Origin: Ceratobasidium sp. AG-K
Lineage: Eukaryota; Basidiomycota; Agaricomycetes; Cantharellales; Ceratobasidiaceae
DNA: 64,000 nt
NCBI GenBank assembly: GCA_037039685.1
Contig: JAWNGF010000012.1
Location: forward strand, 434,001 to 498,000
Reading direction: 5' to 3'
The translations under genes were made by a program, and so were the position numbers. Under the pieces are notes generated by a model that made no database searches, had not been told where the DNA came from, and saw only the letters and a list, made by a program, of their open reading frames with translations. The stretch's first letter is position 1, and every line of letters starts with the position of its first letter. Shown piece after piece: positions 10,704 to 22,522 of this stretch.

Positions 10704-12260
10704 CTAAACCTGAGGCAACTCAGGTGTGTCAACATATAGCATTGCTTGCAGTGCGGGTGGGTATTGCGCCCCCGGAATGTCCGTCTCGGCAATCGCCTGC
10801 TGAATTGACTTGATGTCCTCTGGTGTGAGCTTGACCTTCGATGCGTTGAAATTCTCTTCGATGTACTCCACCCGCTGGGACCTTTTACGCTCAGATGGTA
10901 AGCATTTCCACCGTAAGGGCAAATATAGTACTACTGACCCGGGAATAGGAATGATATCGTCTCCCAAGGCAAGCATATACGCCAATACCACTTGTCCCGA
11001 AGTTGCGTCATGCGCCTGGCCAATCTGTTTAAACTTCTCTACCAGTGCAAGGATCTTAGGGAAATTTTCCTGAGAGAACCTAGGAATTCGTTTGCGGAGG
11101 TCATTGTCTCCGAAGTCGGCATGGGATTTCTAAATGATTTATTAGAGTCGAGCCCGTTCGGAAATGCCGTTGAGGGGGAACTCACGACCTGGCCGGTGAG
11201 AAGACCTTTCCCAAGGGGAGAGTATGCAACGACCGCGATGCCAAGCTGGCGAGCAGTCTCAAGGAGGTGGCCTTTTTGTTCGATGGCACGTTCGAATGGC
11301 GAATACTAGTGATAGTTGGTGGTGAAACTCAAATATTGAGACTATGCGATGCTTACTTCTACTTGTATCGCAGCAACTGGATGCACTTTGTGGGCGCGGC
11401 GAAGTGTCTCGGCTGATGGCTGCGAGAGGCCGATATAGCGAATCTTCCCGGATCTATGAAACGAGTATCAGTAAAGTTTAGGTTGTAAAGCACGCGCATG
11501 CTTACTTGACATATTCAGCCAGAACACCCATTGTAATTTCGATGGGGGTGTTTTTATCGATACGGTGGACATAGAACAAGTCAATGACTTCGACACTGAG
11601 CTTCTTCAGTGACTCCTCGATGCATTGTTTTGCACTGGGTTACCACACGATAAGTCCAGACCTCTCACTATATTGCTAGGCTTACTATTCTGGGGTACCA
11701 CACGGCCCGTCAGGCTTGAATCCGAACTGTACACGATATCGTCAGCAACGGCGTTCGGGCTATATGCGCCCATTGGTTGATTACCTTGGTCGCCAGGAAG
11801 ATCTGCAGGCCCCAGCTCGTCAGTGGCTTATTTGAATAATTTAATGAGGCGGCAAACCTGGTCACGTTTGCCGGTGCGCTTGAACCAATTGCCGATCAGC
11901 TCCTCGGAATCGCCCTGATGACATATTGAGCCAGCAGTCAGGTTGGTATTCCGAAGTAGACTCACGTATACGTTAGCAGTATCCCAGTGAGTACAGCCAA
12001 GCTCAAGCAGTCGATCCAAGACCTGGTCTCATTATCAGATGGCTAACTCTCGATACGACTGGTATGGGAGCACTTACTTTGAATCGCGGCTCGTTATCAG
12101 ACGCGACAAACTTCCCGTATGTAAAACCACCAAGACCCTAGACAGAAATAGGTTGGATTGGCTCATAGATTGTACAGTGAATATTTACCATAGCACCATA
12201 CCCAATGGCAGGGAAAGCAGCGTCACCAATGCGGCGAGTGATGGCAGTAGCTGCAGACAT
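10704..12260 (-). CDS. Aldo/keto reductase (YakC/pyridoxal-reductase-like)
   Basis: Eleven exons on the minus strand (12189-12260, 12078-12137, 11966-12022, 11858-11914, 11785-11802, 11686-11726, 11506-11634, 11357-11453, 11186-11305, 10935-11129, 10704-10889) splice to 343 aa, the usual AKR length. Motifs in order: [25 protein letters not shown] (catalytic Asp and Tyr), FLATKFGF (Lys), [10 protein letters not shown] (His), [35 protein letters not shown] and the NADPH-binding IPIPGSRKR. All four tetrad residues are present, so the enzyme should be active as a cytosolic NADPH-dependent carbonyl reductase. Exon 5 is a micro-exon of 18 nt encoding six residues. Physiological substrate unknown. 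Confidence 0.92.
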
Positions 12261-12432
12261 AATTTCAACTGTACGAGTATATCTGAAAGATGAGTTGGAG
12301 ATGGAACCGTCATAGGGAGGCTTTATGTATTCGTGCACCGGTATCAAATTCCAAATGCCCCAACTTCGACGGTATTGCATCAAGTTGGCGCTTGGGACCA
12401 TGGGACACCTCCACTGTTGACCTCCACCTAAG

Positions 12433-13477
12433 CTTACAGCAGACGCCAATTCGATAGTCGCACCCCGTTTTCGTGATCATCAAAATCTGTCCGGGATGTC
12501 ACAGGATGTCGACGGACTGGTTGTATCCGAGCCTTGTCTCAATCTCCTAATAGGGCATGTGGTAATGCGTCATCTTAGCCACCATCAAACCCCTCTGATG
12601 TTATGGGTTAGAGCAGCTAAATTAGATAGATATCCACAAGTAGCCTTCTCGGGGCTTCATTGTTATTCGAGACACCAAGGAATAGAGGCTCACTTCGAGC
12701 GGCTAAGGAGCCTTGTAGTCAGTCCTTTGATTCCCATCATCCTCACGGCCTCTGGGCGGTGAATTCGGGGCGAAACGGTTTACAACGTTTTCGCTCCTCG
12801 AAGATTGTTCTTCAAGCCCTTGGAAGTGGATGTGAATGCTGCGCTTTCGCAGCTTTTGCAATTTGCGCACTTGAGAACCGGATTCTATCCTTGCCTAATA
12901 TTGGGCAAGTAAGTAGGAAATGAGTAAAGCAATGGGTGCAATTAAATGTAGAGATATTGCTAGTATACACAATGTACTCGTCGAGAGATCTCCTTGACAT
13001 AATTGGATCGCATTCGGAGCCACTTCTTTATATGTATTTTGGGGTTCAATGCGCTAGTGGGGAGCGCAGTACCCGCCCATTGCTTAGGTTTGTCAGGGTT
13101 TCACCCCTATTCCTTGGGCGCATATAGCCTCGAATCCACCATATACGATTGCCCGTTGCGCTTCGTGTGCCCGCCTCTGGCAGCTGAATTGCGCCGCTTT
13201 CGACGCGTGCATCAAGCCAGAACCTCGCCGCACCCAAAACACTACGAGTAGGCTTGCATATGCCGGCTACTTATGAATATCTATCTAATTTAGCTGCTCG
13301 AACCCATAACATCAGAGGGGTTTGATGGTGGCTAAGATGACGCATTACCACATGCCCTATTAGGAGATTGAGACAAGGCTCGGATACAACCAGTCCGTCG
13401 ACATCCTGTGACATCCCGGACAGATTTTGATGATCACGAAAACGGGGTGCGACTATCGAATTGACGTTTGCTGTAAG
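12433..13477. mobile_element. Non-autonomous foldback element with 213-bp inverted arms
   Basis: The stretch 12433-12645 reappears reversed and complemented at 13265-13477. Arms are nearly identical; the outer end reads CTTACAGC and the inner end TAGCC, with a few substitutions (for example AGACGCC against AAACGTC). The 619-bp centre has no coding ORF. This is the shape of a long-TIR, non-autonomous DNA transposon (foldback or Mutator-like). I found no convincing target-site duplication, so superfamily is not assigned. It begins about 170 bp upstream of the aldo/keto reductase start codon and could affect that promoter. Confidence 0.75.
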
Positions 13478-13987
13478 ATAGATTCTAACTGGGGAAAGTG
13501 AACCTCCACCTCCTCCACCTATATGAAATTGCCCTCCACCCCTCCACTCAACTTGAACCTTGCAAGGTGTTTGATGGGTTCTTTAAAGCGAAGACATCGG
13601 TGAAATGTCAATCACTCCTATGAATAACACCGGCCGATGGTGCGGCGGTTTTTTCGTTGATACAGTAGTACTGCCGGATAAACATTTGGCGAGCACTGGG
13701 AGCTTCCTTCCATGGGGACAGAGAGGTGTAATATCGCGAGTGTTTCGTGTGATATACGAGAGGTCTAGTTGCCTCCAATACTATATTATCTTTCTAGGGC
13801 AGAGGACGAGTCGGCCCGCTTGCGAAGGGTTACCAGTAGGAGAATTGGATTTGCCGATTGATTATATGATCCAAAGGTGCTTGTCGATAATCCAGAGTCA
13901 ACCTCGTGTATCGTGATCTACCGATATACTTGCTCATTTCAGGTGTCCAATGCAACTGTAACGCTTACGACATAGTAATTGACCACC
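13478..13987. other. Intergenic; pyrimidine-rich tract
   Basis: Promoter-side region of the NACHT-WD40 gene. A short CTCC-rich stretch (about 13500-13552) is the only notable feature. Confidence 0.4.
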
Positions 13988-16900
13988 ATGTCATCTACTC
14001 CATCTGCAAAAGAGTCAAGGCGGAAGCATTTTAGTAAAGCAATTCGCCGCGGCGTCGACCGCGTGAAAAGCGCCATACAGCCCTCGTCGTCACTGGCCGT
14101 CCCAGGTGCCGGAAGTACATCTGCTCCGTCTGACCAGAGTGGATCTGTCTCTCCTGATCCGTCCGTAGCCACTAGCGTGTCACCGGGGAACCCACCTCTC
14201 GCTGCTGAGGAGTCTGGCACACACAGCCATAATCAGTCGACTAGTCCATCCACGAACATTACAAGCTCAAAGTTGGAAGCGGAGAAAGGCACATCAGCGG
14301 TTAGTTCTGGGGCTTCTACCAGTGGAGGACGTGCTACCCGTACGGATGCTGCATGGCAGGGTCTAGATATGGCGCTGAGAGGTCTGGGAAAGACCACAGA
14401 GGTGTTCCCTCCCCTCGCGCTGGCGGTCAACCAGCTCGTCGGCTGGGTAGATGTCGTACAGGTACGCTGAGTTCATGACGTCAGGAGGCGACAGGTCCTG
14501 ACCGGAGCGAGTACAGGCAGCTGCAACGAATACAGAAGACTATGAAAGGCTAGCCACCGAGCTCGCAGTCATGCTACGTACCCTGGACCAGTATGTGTCT
14601 GAGCTGGGCACGGAGGATCCTAGCGGAAGTGCCGGACGCATCGCGCTGTAAGCGACACATGCCTATGTATGCGCACAAGGCTGAGGCTAGTTATGCAGAT
14701 CCATCAAGGCTGAAGCAGACGAGGTCGGCAAGAAACAAGATCGTGGTCAAGGCAGGCGGTTGCTCGAGTCGACTCGAGACAGAGAAGACGTCGTTAAACG
14801 GTATCGTCGAATCAAGGGGCTCTTCCGACAGCTACAAGTGAGTTAGACTGAAGGGTGCCTCCTGGTTCTGAGCGGGAAACAGAGCGAAATCAGCCTGCAG
14901 GCGCTGAGAAAGACCAACAAGCAGCATGTGGTATGCAACCAACGCTATCAGCTATACCTGTGCTAACCCCCATGTGGTAGATCACATTGTTAAAAGGCTT
15001 GTTTCCCGTCGACGACGCCGTCTACAACTCCAGCGACTCCGCGTCAAAGCGGCACGGGTGTACTGCGCAAACGCGCGAGAAGCTGCAGCAAGATATCAGA
15101 GACTGGATACATGACCCGAACGGAGCAAAGATCTACTGGATGAACGGCATGGCAGGAACAGGAAAGACCACGATCGCATATAGCCTGTGCGAGTGGCTCA
15201 AGACAAACCAGCGGCTGGGTGCCAGCTTCTTCTGCTCTCGTGCGTCGCCTTCGTGCCGCGACTTCAAGCGTATGGTGCCCACGATCGCATACCAGCTCGC
15301 CAAGTACTCGCCAGGATTCCAAGAAGCGCTATGCAAAGCTCTGGAGCAAGACGTCGATGCCGCCAAGCTGGACGCACGTGGTCAGTTCGAGACGCTTCTG
15401 TATGAACCAATGCAAGCGGAGAATGTCGCGATGTTAGACAGAGTGGTGGTAGTCATAGATGCGCTGGACGAGTGCGAAGAAGACTATGGAGTGCGGCTGA
15501 TCCTCGGGGTGCTATTACAGCATGTGGAAAGTCTACCTATTCGGTTCTTCGTGACCAGCCGACCCGAGCCTGCGATCCGAGACCCAATGTTGTCGGGAAG
15601 CGGCTACTCTCCGACAGTGCTGCACCTGCACGATATCGAGCTGTCGATCGTTGAAGAAGACATCAAGAAGTACCTGGTAGAGGCCCTGAGCTCAATGAAC
15701 CCGCCGCCGACCGACGACCAAATCGAGCTGCTGACGAAACGGGCTGGCAAGTTGTTCATATATGCGGCCACTGCTGTGCGATACATTCTTCCTCGCAAGG
15801 CGTCCACAAACCCGATAGAGCGGCTGAACAGGGCTCTGACGGCCAGCCCACAGCAAACTGGCCAAGGTCAGACGAGCAAAAGATACAAGGAGCTTGACGA
15901 GCTGTACGCGACCATTCTGGCCGTAGCTCTGGATGAAGACGATGAGATTCTCGAGGAAGACGAAAGGAACGCCATACGACTCGTGCTGAGGACGGTCGTG
16001 TGCGCGAGGGAGCCTATGTCGACTCCGACCCTCGCGGCATACCTTCATCTCCCCGAAGCTCAAGTGTTGTTCGCGCTAGAGTCGCTGCGATCGGTGCTTC
16101 ATGTATCCGAGTCAGGCCGGCTTGTCTCCGCGCTGCATGCGTCTTTTCCTGACTACCTTTACGACCGCTCCCGCTCCAAGTCTTTCTACTGCGACCCCAG
16201 CGATCAAAACGGGCGTCTGACGAATCGGTGCTTTGACATAATGAAGGAACAGCTGCGGTTCAACATATGTGATCTCGAGTCCTCGTTTGTATTTGACAAG
16301 GACGCACCGAATCTGGACGCACGCATCAAGTCAAACATTTCCCGTGCGCTGTTTTACGCGTGCCTGTACTGGGGAGATCATCTCAGGCTGTCAATTATCT
16401 CTGATGTGCTATGCAAGAAGCTAAGCGACTTCTTAGATCATCTACTGCTGTTCTGGATGGAAGTCCTAAATCTGGAGCGACGTATCGCAGCAGGCGTGTT
16501 TCTGCTCGCTCATGTGGAGAAGTGGTTACAGGTTGGTCAGACCCCTGCGCTCCACTCGTTGATACTGAGCTTGATCCAGGATACCAAAGCCCCACTCAGC
16601 ATCTACGACCATACCATTGACACGCGCGACTTTGTATCTCGGTTTGCGGCGAGTGCGTGCAATCGCAGCACACCTCACCTGTATATCTCAGCACTGTCGT
16701 TCTGCGCAAAGACTAGCTTTGTCTATAAGCGTTACTGGGATCGTACCAAAGGGTTGCTCGCTGTACACGGAACGACGATGAGTCACAGGAACACGTCTGC
16801 GCAAGCGACCTGGGTGATCGACTCCTCCGTTGCATCTGTTGCCTTCTCTCCCGATGGTGCATGCATTGTTTCTGGGTCTGAGAATGGAGCCGTGCAAGTG

Positions 16901-18988
16901 TGGGATGCCTATTCCGGCAGTATAGTCGTTGGGCCGCTGAAAAAGCATACTGATGGCGTATCCTCTGTGGCATTCTGTCCTGAGGGTAGATGCGTTGCTT
17001 CTGGCTCCTGGGACCACACCATGCTACTATGGGATACCTATACGGGCGACGTAATCGCAGGACCATACACCAGCCACACAGACTCCATTACCTCGGTTGC
17101 GTTCTCACCAGACGGTATGAACATAGTATCTGGCAGCGGGGACAAAACTCTCCTTATCTGGGATGCACGTACCTGCGTTGTGGTTTCTGGGCCATTCCGA
17201 GGACATAATCGTACAGTTTGTGCTGTTGCCTTCTCCCCAGACAGCAGGCGCGTCGTCTCCGGCTCTGTTGATAAAACCATCCGAGTCTGGGATGTACGCA
17301 CTGGAGACACGGTCGCTGGACCGTTCCGAGGCCATACACGCGACGTCAATTCTGTGGCGTTTTCTCCCGACGGTGGGAGGGTGGTATCTGGTAGTGGAGA
17401 TTTTACTATCTTGCTCTGGGATGCAGACACCGGCGACATAGTGGCCGGGCCACTTAGAGGGCATACGGACCAAGTCTTCTCGGTTGCATTCTCCCCTGAC
17501 GGCACACGCATTGCATCCGGCTCTATCGATACAACCATCATAGTATGGGCAGCGGACAGCGGTGAGATGATTGCTGGACCACTTACGAGTCATGCATGGG
17601 TGGTGTCCTCCCTCATGTTTTCCCCTGATGGTTCACGCATCGTTTCTGGTTCCTTCGACAAAACCATCCGTTTATGGGCCATAGATAAGAGCGGTACTAA
17701 TTCTCGGCTTAAAAGTCATTCGTTTCCATACACAATAAACTCTATTGCCTTCTCCCCCAACAGTACCTACATCGCTTCCGGTTCTTCAGATTGCACAGTC
17801 CTTGTATGGGACGCACGCACTGGTGATGCCGTCGCAGGCCCGTTCAAGCACCATACAGGAGTAGTCCGTTCAGTCGCATTCTCTCCCGACGGCGCACGCA
17901 TTGCTTCCGGTTCTGACGACGCGACAGTCTTGGTATGGGACTCACGCACTGGCGAGCTTGTCGCTGGGCCGTTTACACATCCAGACCATGTCTGGTCGGT
18001 TGCTTTCTCTCCGGACGGTGCGAGTATCGTCTCTGGCTCTGTCGATAGCACTCTCCGAGTCTGGGACGCATCTACTGGCAATGTCATTGTCGGTCCACTT
18101 AGAGGACACACGGCATACATCGGCTCTGTCGCATTTTCTCCCGATGGCATACACGTTGCTTCGGGTTCTCAAGACGAAGTCGTCATGTTATGGGACACAC
18201 AAGCCGGCCGCGAGGCTCCCAAGCGGTTCGCTGGACATACAGCGGAGGTTACCGCAGTTGCCTTCTCTCCCAACAGCCTTTATATTGCCTCTGGATCCCA
18301 GGACCGCACTGTACATGTATGGGACATACGCTCGGACGGTACCGCTATCAATATATTCAAGGGTCATGCAGAAGCTGTCTTCTCAATCGCTTTCTCTCCC
18401 AGCGGCCAGCGAATTGCCTCTGGCTCCCAGGATGGGATTGTCCTACTGTGGGACACATACACTGGCGAGATTATTGCTAGCCCACTGGTGCCACATGCGC
18501 CTCTGTACGCCCGGCCAATTTTTTCCTGCGACGGTAGCTTTGTTGCGTCCGTGGAGGTGGTGGGTAACAAGGGGAGAATCCGAGTTTGGAGTACACACGC
18601 CAACTCCACTGCTCCAAAGAATTTTCCAGGTGCCACGATATGGGACAACTACGCAGCTCCTCGTTCAGGTGCCGCTAGCACTGTCTCTATCTCTGCAAAT
18701 ACGCAGGCTTACCATCTCCCACATGATACGCCCCCTATTGTCGGATCAGAACTACAACGGCAAGAGGGTATATACACTATCTCTCGGGCAGTTATGTGCT
18801 CTACACTGAGCGACGACGGATGGCTTATGCTTGGCGGCACTCCTGTGATATGGGTTCCTCTTGAGCTGCACACCTATCTTCCGTACCTTCACAGCGTGCT
18901 CACGATCGGGCCTCAGGGGTCAATGTACTTTACAGACGAGTCGTTTTTGTTGGGCGAGAGCTGGCGTGAGTGTTACGTCTCTCAGTAG
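13988..18988 (+). CDS. NACHT-WD40 STAND protein (fungal NLR-like)
   Basis: Five exons (13988-14461, 14517-14647, 14699-14837, 14883-14930, 14981-18988) encode 1,599 aa. The N-terminus is Ser-rich and basic, then a helical region (residues about 150-265) of the kind found before fungal NACHT domains; no known death-fold effector is evident. The NACHT ATPase starts near residue 300 with the P-loop GMAGTGKTTI (about 320) and a Walker-B-like VVVVIDALDEC (about 425). From about residue 880 to 1450 there are 13-14 WD40 repeats of about 43 aa, most containing SVAFSPDG, SGS.D.T and VWD, with strong internal similarity. Such proteins are proposed fungal innate-immunity and heterokaryon-incompatibility receptors; the ligand is unknown. 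No frame breaks are seen. Confidence 0.93.
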
Positions 18989-19607
18989 ACATAGGTAGGT
19001 GGGACATGCTTATTTCTTAGCGCAAGCCGTCTGCTCACAGCGACGATATCGCAGGGATCCGCTGAGAGTGTGGGTTTAAAAGCAGAGTGTATGCGTTGCA
19101 CATTGCGCTATTTTGTATGACCAGCCACGTAATTTCTCCTTATGAATCCCAAGGCTTCTTTATCGTGACTTACTCTATCATAAAGTATGCACCTCAAAGT
19201 CTGATAACTGGCTTGTGATGAAGCACCTCGACTCTCAGCGCTACAATAACACGGCCACACACAAGGTTCTGACCGTCTCTGTCACCAGTTCCTTCGGAAG
19301 CAGAAGCATGTGCTCTGTCAAACACAAACCTAGCTATGTATCTCAATACGCCAATATACCACTCAAAGTGCGAAAAGAAAGGTATGGGCCATCTCGGATA
19401 TGGGAAAATGATTCAGTTACACGCTATCAAAACACGGAATACACACGGGATTCCGAGCGTACGATTATGTTTTTGATACGTATCCTGGATCCCATTTAAT
19501 GGCCGATGCAACAATTCTAACAGCTTGTTGTAGAAGTACACAAACTCTCAAAGAGGCCATCGCAGATAAAAGGCTTCATAGATTCCATTTTGCGCATAGT
19601 GACATAG
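18989..19607. other. Intergenic, no gene seen
   Basis: 3' flank of the NACHT-WD40 gene and upstream flank of the tRNA. No other feature supported. Confidence 0.4.
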
Positions 19608-19708
19608 TCTCCTGTGGCGCAATCGGTGGCGCGTCTGACTGTTAGTAATCAAAGATCAGCTTTGATCACGTCATCAGAAGGTCGTTGGTTCGAACCCAAC
19701 CGGGAGAG
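19608..19708 (+). tRNA. tRNA-Asn (anticodon GTT) with 28-nt intron
   Basis: The cloverleaf can be drawn completely. Acceptor TCTCCTG pairs with CGGGAGA. The D arm has GCGC/GCGC stems, and the anticodon stem is TCTGA/TCAGA. The loop carries CT-GTT-A (anticodon 19641-19643), and the T arm is GTTGG-TTCGAAC-CCAAC. The discriminator is G at 19708. An intron at 19645-19672 sits one base 3' of the anticodon, the canonical nuclear position, and can itself fold (ATCAAAG...CTTTGAT). GTT specifies Asn. Confidence 0.93.
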
Positions 19709-19709
19709 C

Positions 19710-19718
19710 TTTTTTTTT
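19710..19718 (+). terminator. RNA polymerase III terminator (T9)
   Basis: A run of nine T residues starts two bases after the tRNA discriminator base, the standard Pol III stop signal. Confidence 0.85.
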
Positions 19719-19796
19719 GACTTAGATAACTCTTTCCATGGGTTGATTTTGTCAAACAAGAACCCTCATTATGCGCATTTCTTTTCCCGACCATCT

Positions 19797-20297
19797 TTGA
19801 CAGAAACCGAGACTGTAATGTGGACGATATCCACAGACATCAATGCAAATTGCACGTGATGCTCTGAGCTCCTTTCACGGACAAAGCTCATAGCTGGACT
19901 GACAGAGCGAGTTAGAGGCCAAATCAAACTGGAGACCAAAGACAAAGGTAAAAGCAAAGTTCCCATTAAAGCTAATTTCTTTACACCCACTGACGGATGA
20001 TATCTTGCGATGTCGGGGCTCGTCGTGCCGCGGGACTTCTGGAATTGCCAAGATTCCAGGATCTCCGATGAATACGAAACACGGGTTTCTGCTACCTACT
20101 TGCGTAATCTGCCTTAACGGAGACCTTGATATCTCCTATATGCAAGGTTTCTAGTTCAATTCGGCCTCTAATTCACTCTGATCGTCGAGTTTTGGGACTC
20201 GTCCGTGAAAGGAACTCAGAGCATCACGTGCAATTCGCATACATGCCTGTGGATGTCATCCACTTTACAATCGTTGAGACTCCGGTTACCTTTCACC
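19797..20297. repeat. Imperfect inverted repeat (foldback/MITE-like) beside the tRNA gene
   Basis: About 19797-19983 is matched, reversed and complemented, by about 20100-20297. The best block is GAATTGCACGTGATGCTCTGAG-like followed by TCCTTTCACGGAC, and similarity continues through TTAGAGGCC towards the centre. The arms are older and more diverged than those of the 12.4-kb foldback element. There is no ORF. The left arm starts 80 bp downstream of the tRNA-Asn terminator. Confidence 0.65.
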
Positions 20298-20375
20298 TCT
20301 CCGCTTTACAACGCAATGGTTTTGTGGGCAAAATTAGGGCGTTATTATGTTAAACTCGACGCTAACTATGTAAAA

Positions 20376-21730
20376 TTACAGATCGGCTACCTTGACCACG
20401 ACTTTCGCAGTACTGGCGCCGCTATGCACTGCGACCGTAGCCTCTCCCACCCGCTCAATTCCTTCAAACACTTGCTCCGCATACTTCAACTTCCCTGAGC
20501 TAACCAATGGCGGGGCAGTACTCAAAAACTTGACCGGGTTGCCAATCTGGCCCTCGACCTCAGCCTCGGCTTCCCAGTTCATGAACCCCTGCATTCGGAT
20601 CCGTTTGTACAGGATCTGCGATAGGTTCTGAAAGAGAATCAGTATCACCATCGAGGCGACCGAGTAGGTTTGTACCTTGATTGGGTATGCCTCGGCACCG
20701 TTCAACGCTGAGATCGACCCGCATACAATGATCCGTGCGTACAGGTTGCATGTCTCAAGCACCGCCTAGATCCTGATGAGCAAGGACATTAAGCAGGACT
20801 TGTTCTCCTTACCTCGATAGTATCTCCACCGACGTTATCCCAGTAGATGTCGACTGGGCCCTCCCTGGCCAGTACATCGGCGACCTTTTCAGTCTTGTAG
20901 TTGAACGGGACATCGACTCCGATCTGCTTCATGAACTGGACCTTGTCGTCAGAGCCTGCAGAAGCGATGACTTTGAGGCCCTTGGCCTTTGCGAGTTGGG
21001 CAACGGCACTGGAAACGCAGATTAAGTCGACAATGGTATGGAAAGATGGTTGTACCTACGATCCAACTGCGCCTGCTCCTGTAGAGATGTAAATGCATTC
21101 GCCCGGTTTAGGATTTCCAATTAGCTCGAGGCCGTAGAATGCTGTTCGGCCTGGATATCATCCCATGATTAATACATGGTGTGTCAACTTTATTATACGA
21201 CACTTGCCTGGCATCCCAAGAATGCTAAGATGAGCAGAGAGTGAAACCCCTGGCTCTGGTTTGATGATTGTTACGAGTTGATCAGCAGAAAGTACGCTGT
21301 ATTCTTGGAAGGGTACTAGGTGCATTTTCTTTTTCAGCGGTGCGACCGTGATTTGAGTGTTCCTACTTACGAGCATCGGCGACGCGAATTATATCCCCTT
21401 TCTGTATCCCATCTTTTTCTGATCGCAATACAGTAGCAATGCCGCTACCCCATACTCTATTTGGATAGATTAGCCGCTGGGAAGAATATTATCGGATGTT
21501 ACTTACGATTCGCCTAGCTTGTATGTAGCAGGTGACGCGGGATTGGGAGCAACCATAAATACGCGGAAATGCGCATCAATAGAAAAGTAAAGCGCCTTGA
21601 CTAGGAAACCGCCGTTCAATGAAACATTGTCGAGGTCGATCGAGCCGGCTTTGTATGTGATGGTTTCGGCGGTAGGGAAACCTTCGGGGATTTTGTTGAA
21701 GATAGCGCTGCCGTTGGTTACTGGTGCCAT
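20376..21730 (-). CDS. MDR-family NADPH-dependent alkenal/one oxidoreductase, copy A
   Basis: Minus-strand member of the zinc-free medium-chain dehydrogenase/reductase group (prostaglandin reductase/leukotriene-B4 dehydrogenase type), which reduces activated C=C bonds with NADPH. The first exon is 21507-21730 (MAPVTNGSAIFNKIPEGFPT). Later exons give VWGSGIATVLRSEKDG, EPGVSLSAHLSILGMPG, the nucleotide-binding turn GAGAVGS, ETCNLYARIIVCGSIS, and a last exon NLSQILYKRIRMQGFMNWEAE ending in VVVKVADL. The intron after GMPG has a GC donor, as in copies B and C. The frame appears open throughout, about 345-350 aa. It is the most diverged of three paralogues here and the only one on the minus strand. 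Confidence 0.85.
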
Positions 21731-22522
21731 AGTGGAACGTTGAGGGGGTGGATTATCGAGGTGTTGAAGTGTCGAAGTGGGAATGGATGGTGAACTTCAA
21801 CGCTCGCGATCGCCTGGTTTTATCCTTATGTGTGCCCGTCCATCTTGCGGCTTGCAACGATGGCACAGGCTTGGCCTTCTCGGACTGCACGTACATGGAT
21901 TGTAGTCGACAGTAGAGAAGAATGCGCGTTGAACGGATAGTCAACACCGCGGGTTGAACTCGCCGCCCTAGGCGTGCTTTGATTGGTTGGACTAGCGATC
22001 GCTGATGCCGCGTTGATTAGAGACTCCCGTCATGACTTACTAAGGCAAGTCCTTCTTCATGACTCGTCCTTCATGGTCGCCTCGCGCGGACTCGGCACTT
22101 GGAGCTGCGGATAATACTTGCGCTATCGGTCAATCTGGCCGCTCCTGAGAAGCGAGGTTCCTGGGTGGTGAGGTCGGAGTCGTCGTCCGGCCGAGCTAGG
22201 TCTCGTGATATGACATCAGTCAAAGACTCAATGGGTTCCTGTCAACGATGTGGCCGTCCAATTCGTCGCACAAGTAAGTCGAAATACTCTCTGAATCAGC
22301 GAGCAATGACTTCATGGGAAATCCACCGACGTTCTATATGACTAGTTTCTGCGCCTCGTCCGAACCATACGATACCTTTTTTGGGTTACCACGGCCGAGC
22401 TTCGGGCACTCAATAAGCGCCGAACGTGTGTTTGGCTCCATCCTTGATGAGACACCCAATGGCCGCGGTCGTCCGGTCACGACGACCTCTGAAATTATCG
22501 ACTAGTCCATCGCCAGCACTCG
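21731..22522. other. Divergent promoter region, no gene seen
   Basis: Shared upstream region between the MDR copy A (-) and the adenosine deaminase-like gene (+). Only short chance ORFs are present. Confidence 0.45.

Noticed and set aside
12433..13477. Target-site duplication for the foldback element
   Set aside because: Bases flanking both ends were compared for 2-9 bp duplications; none matched convincingly, so none is claimed.
14987..18988. Treating the WD40 region as separate genes, because long overlapping frames run on both strands
   Set aside because: The opposite-strand and shifted frames track the WD40 repeat periodicity and are shadows of the repeated coding sequence.
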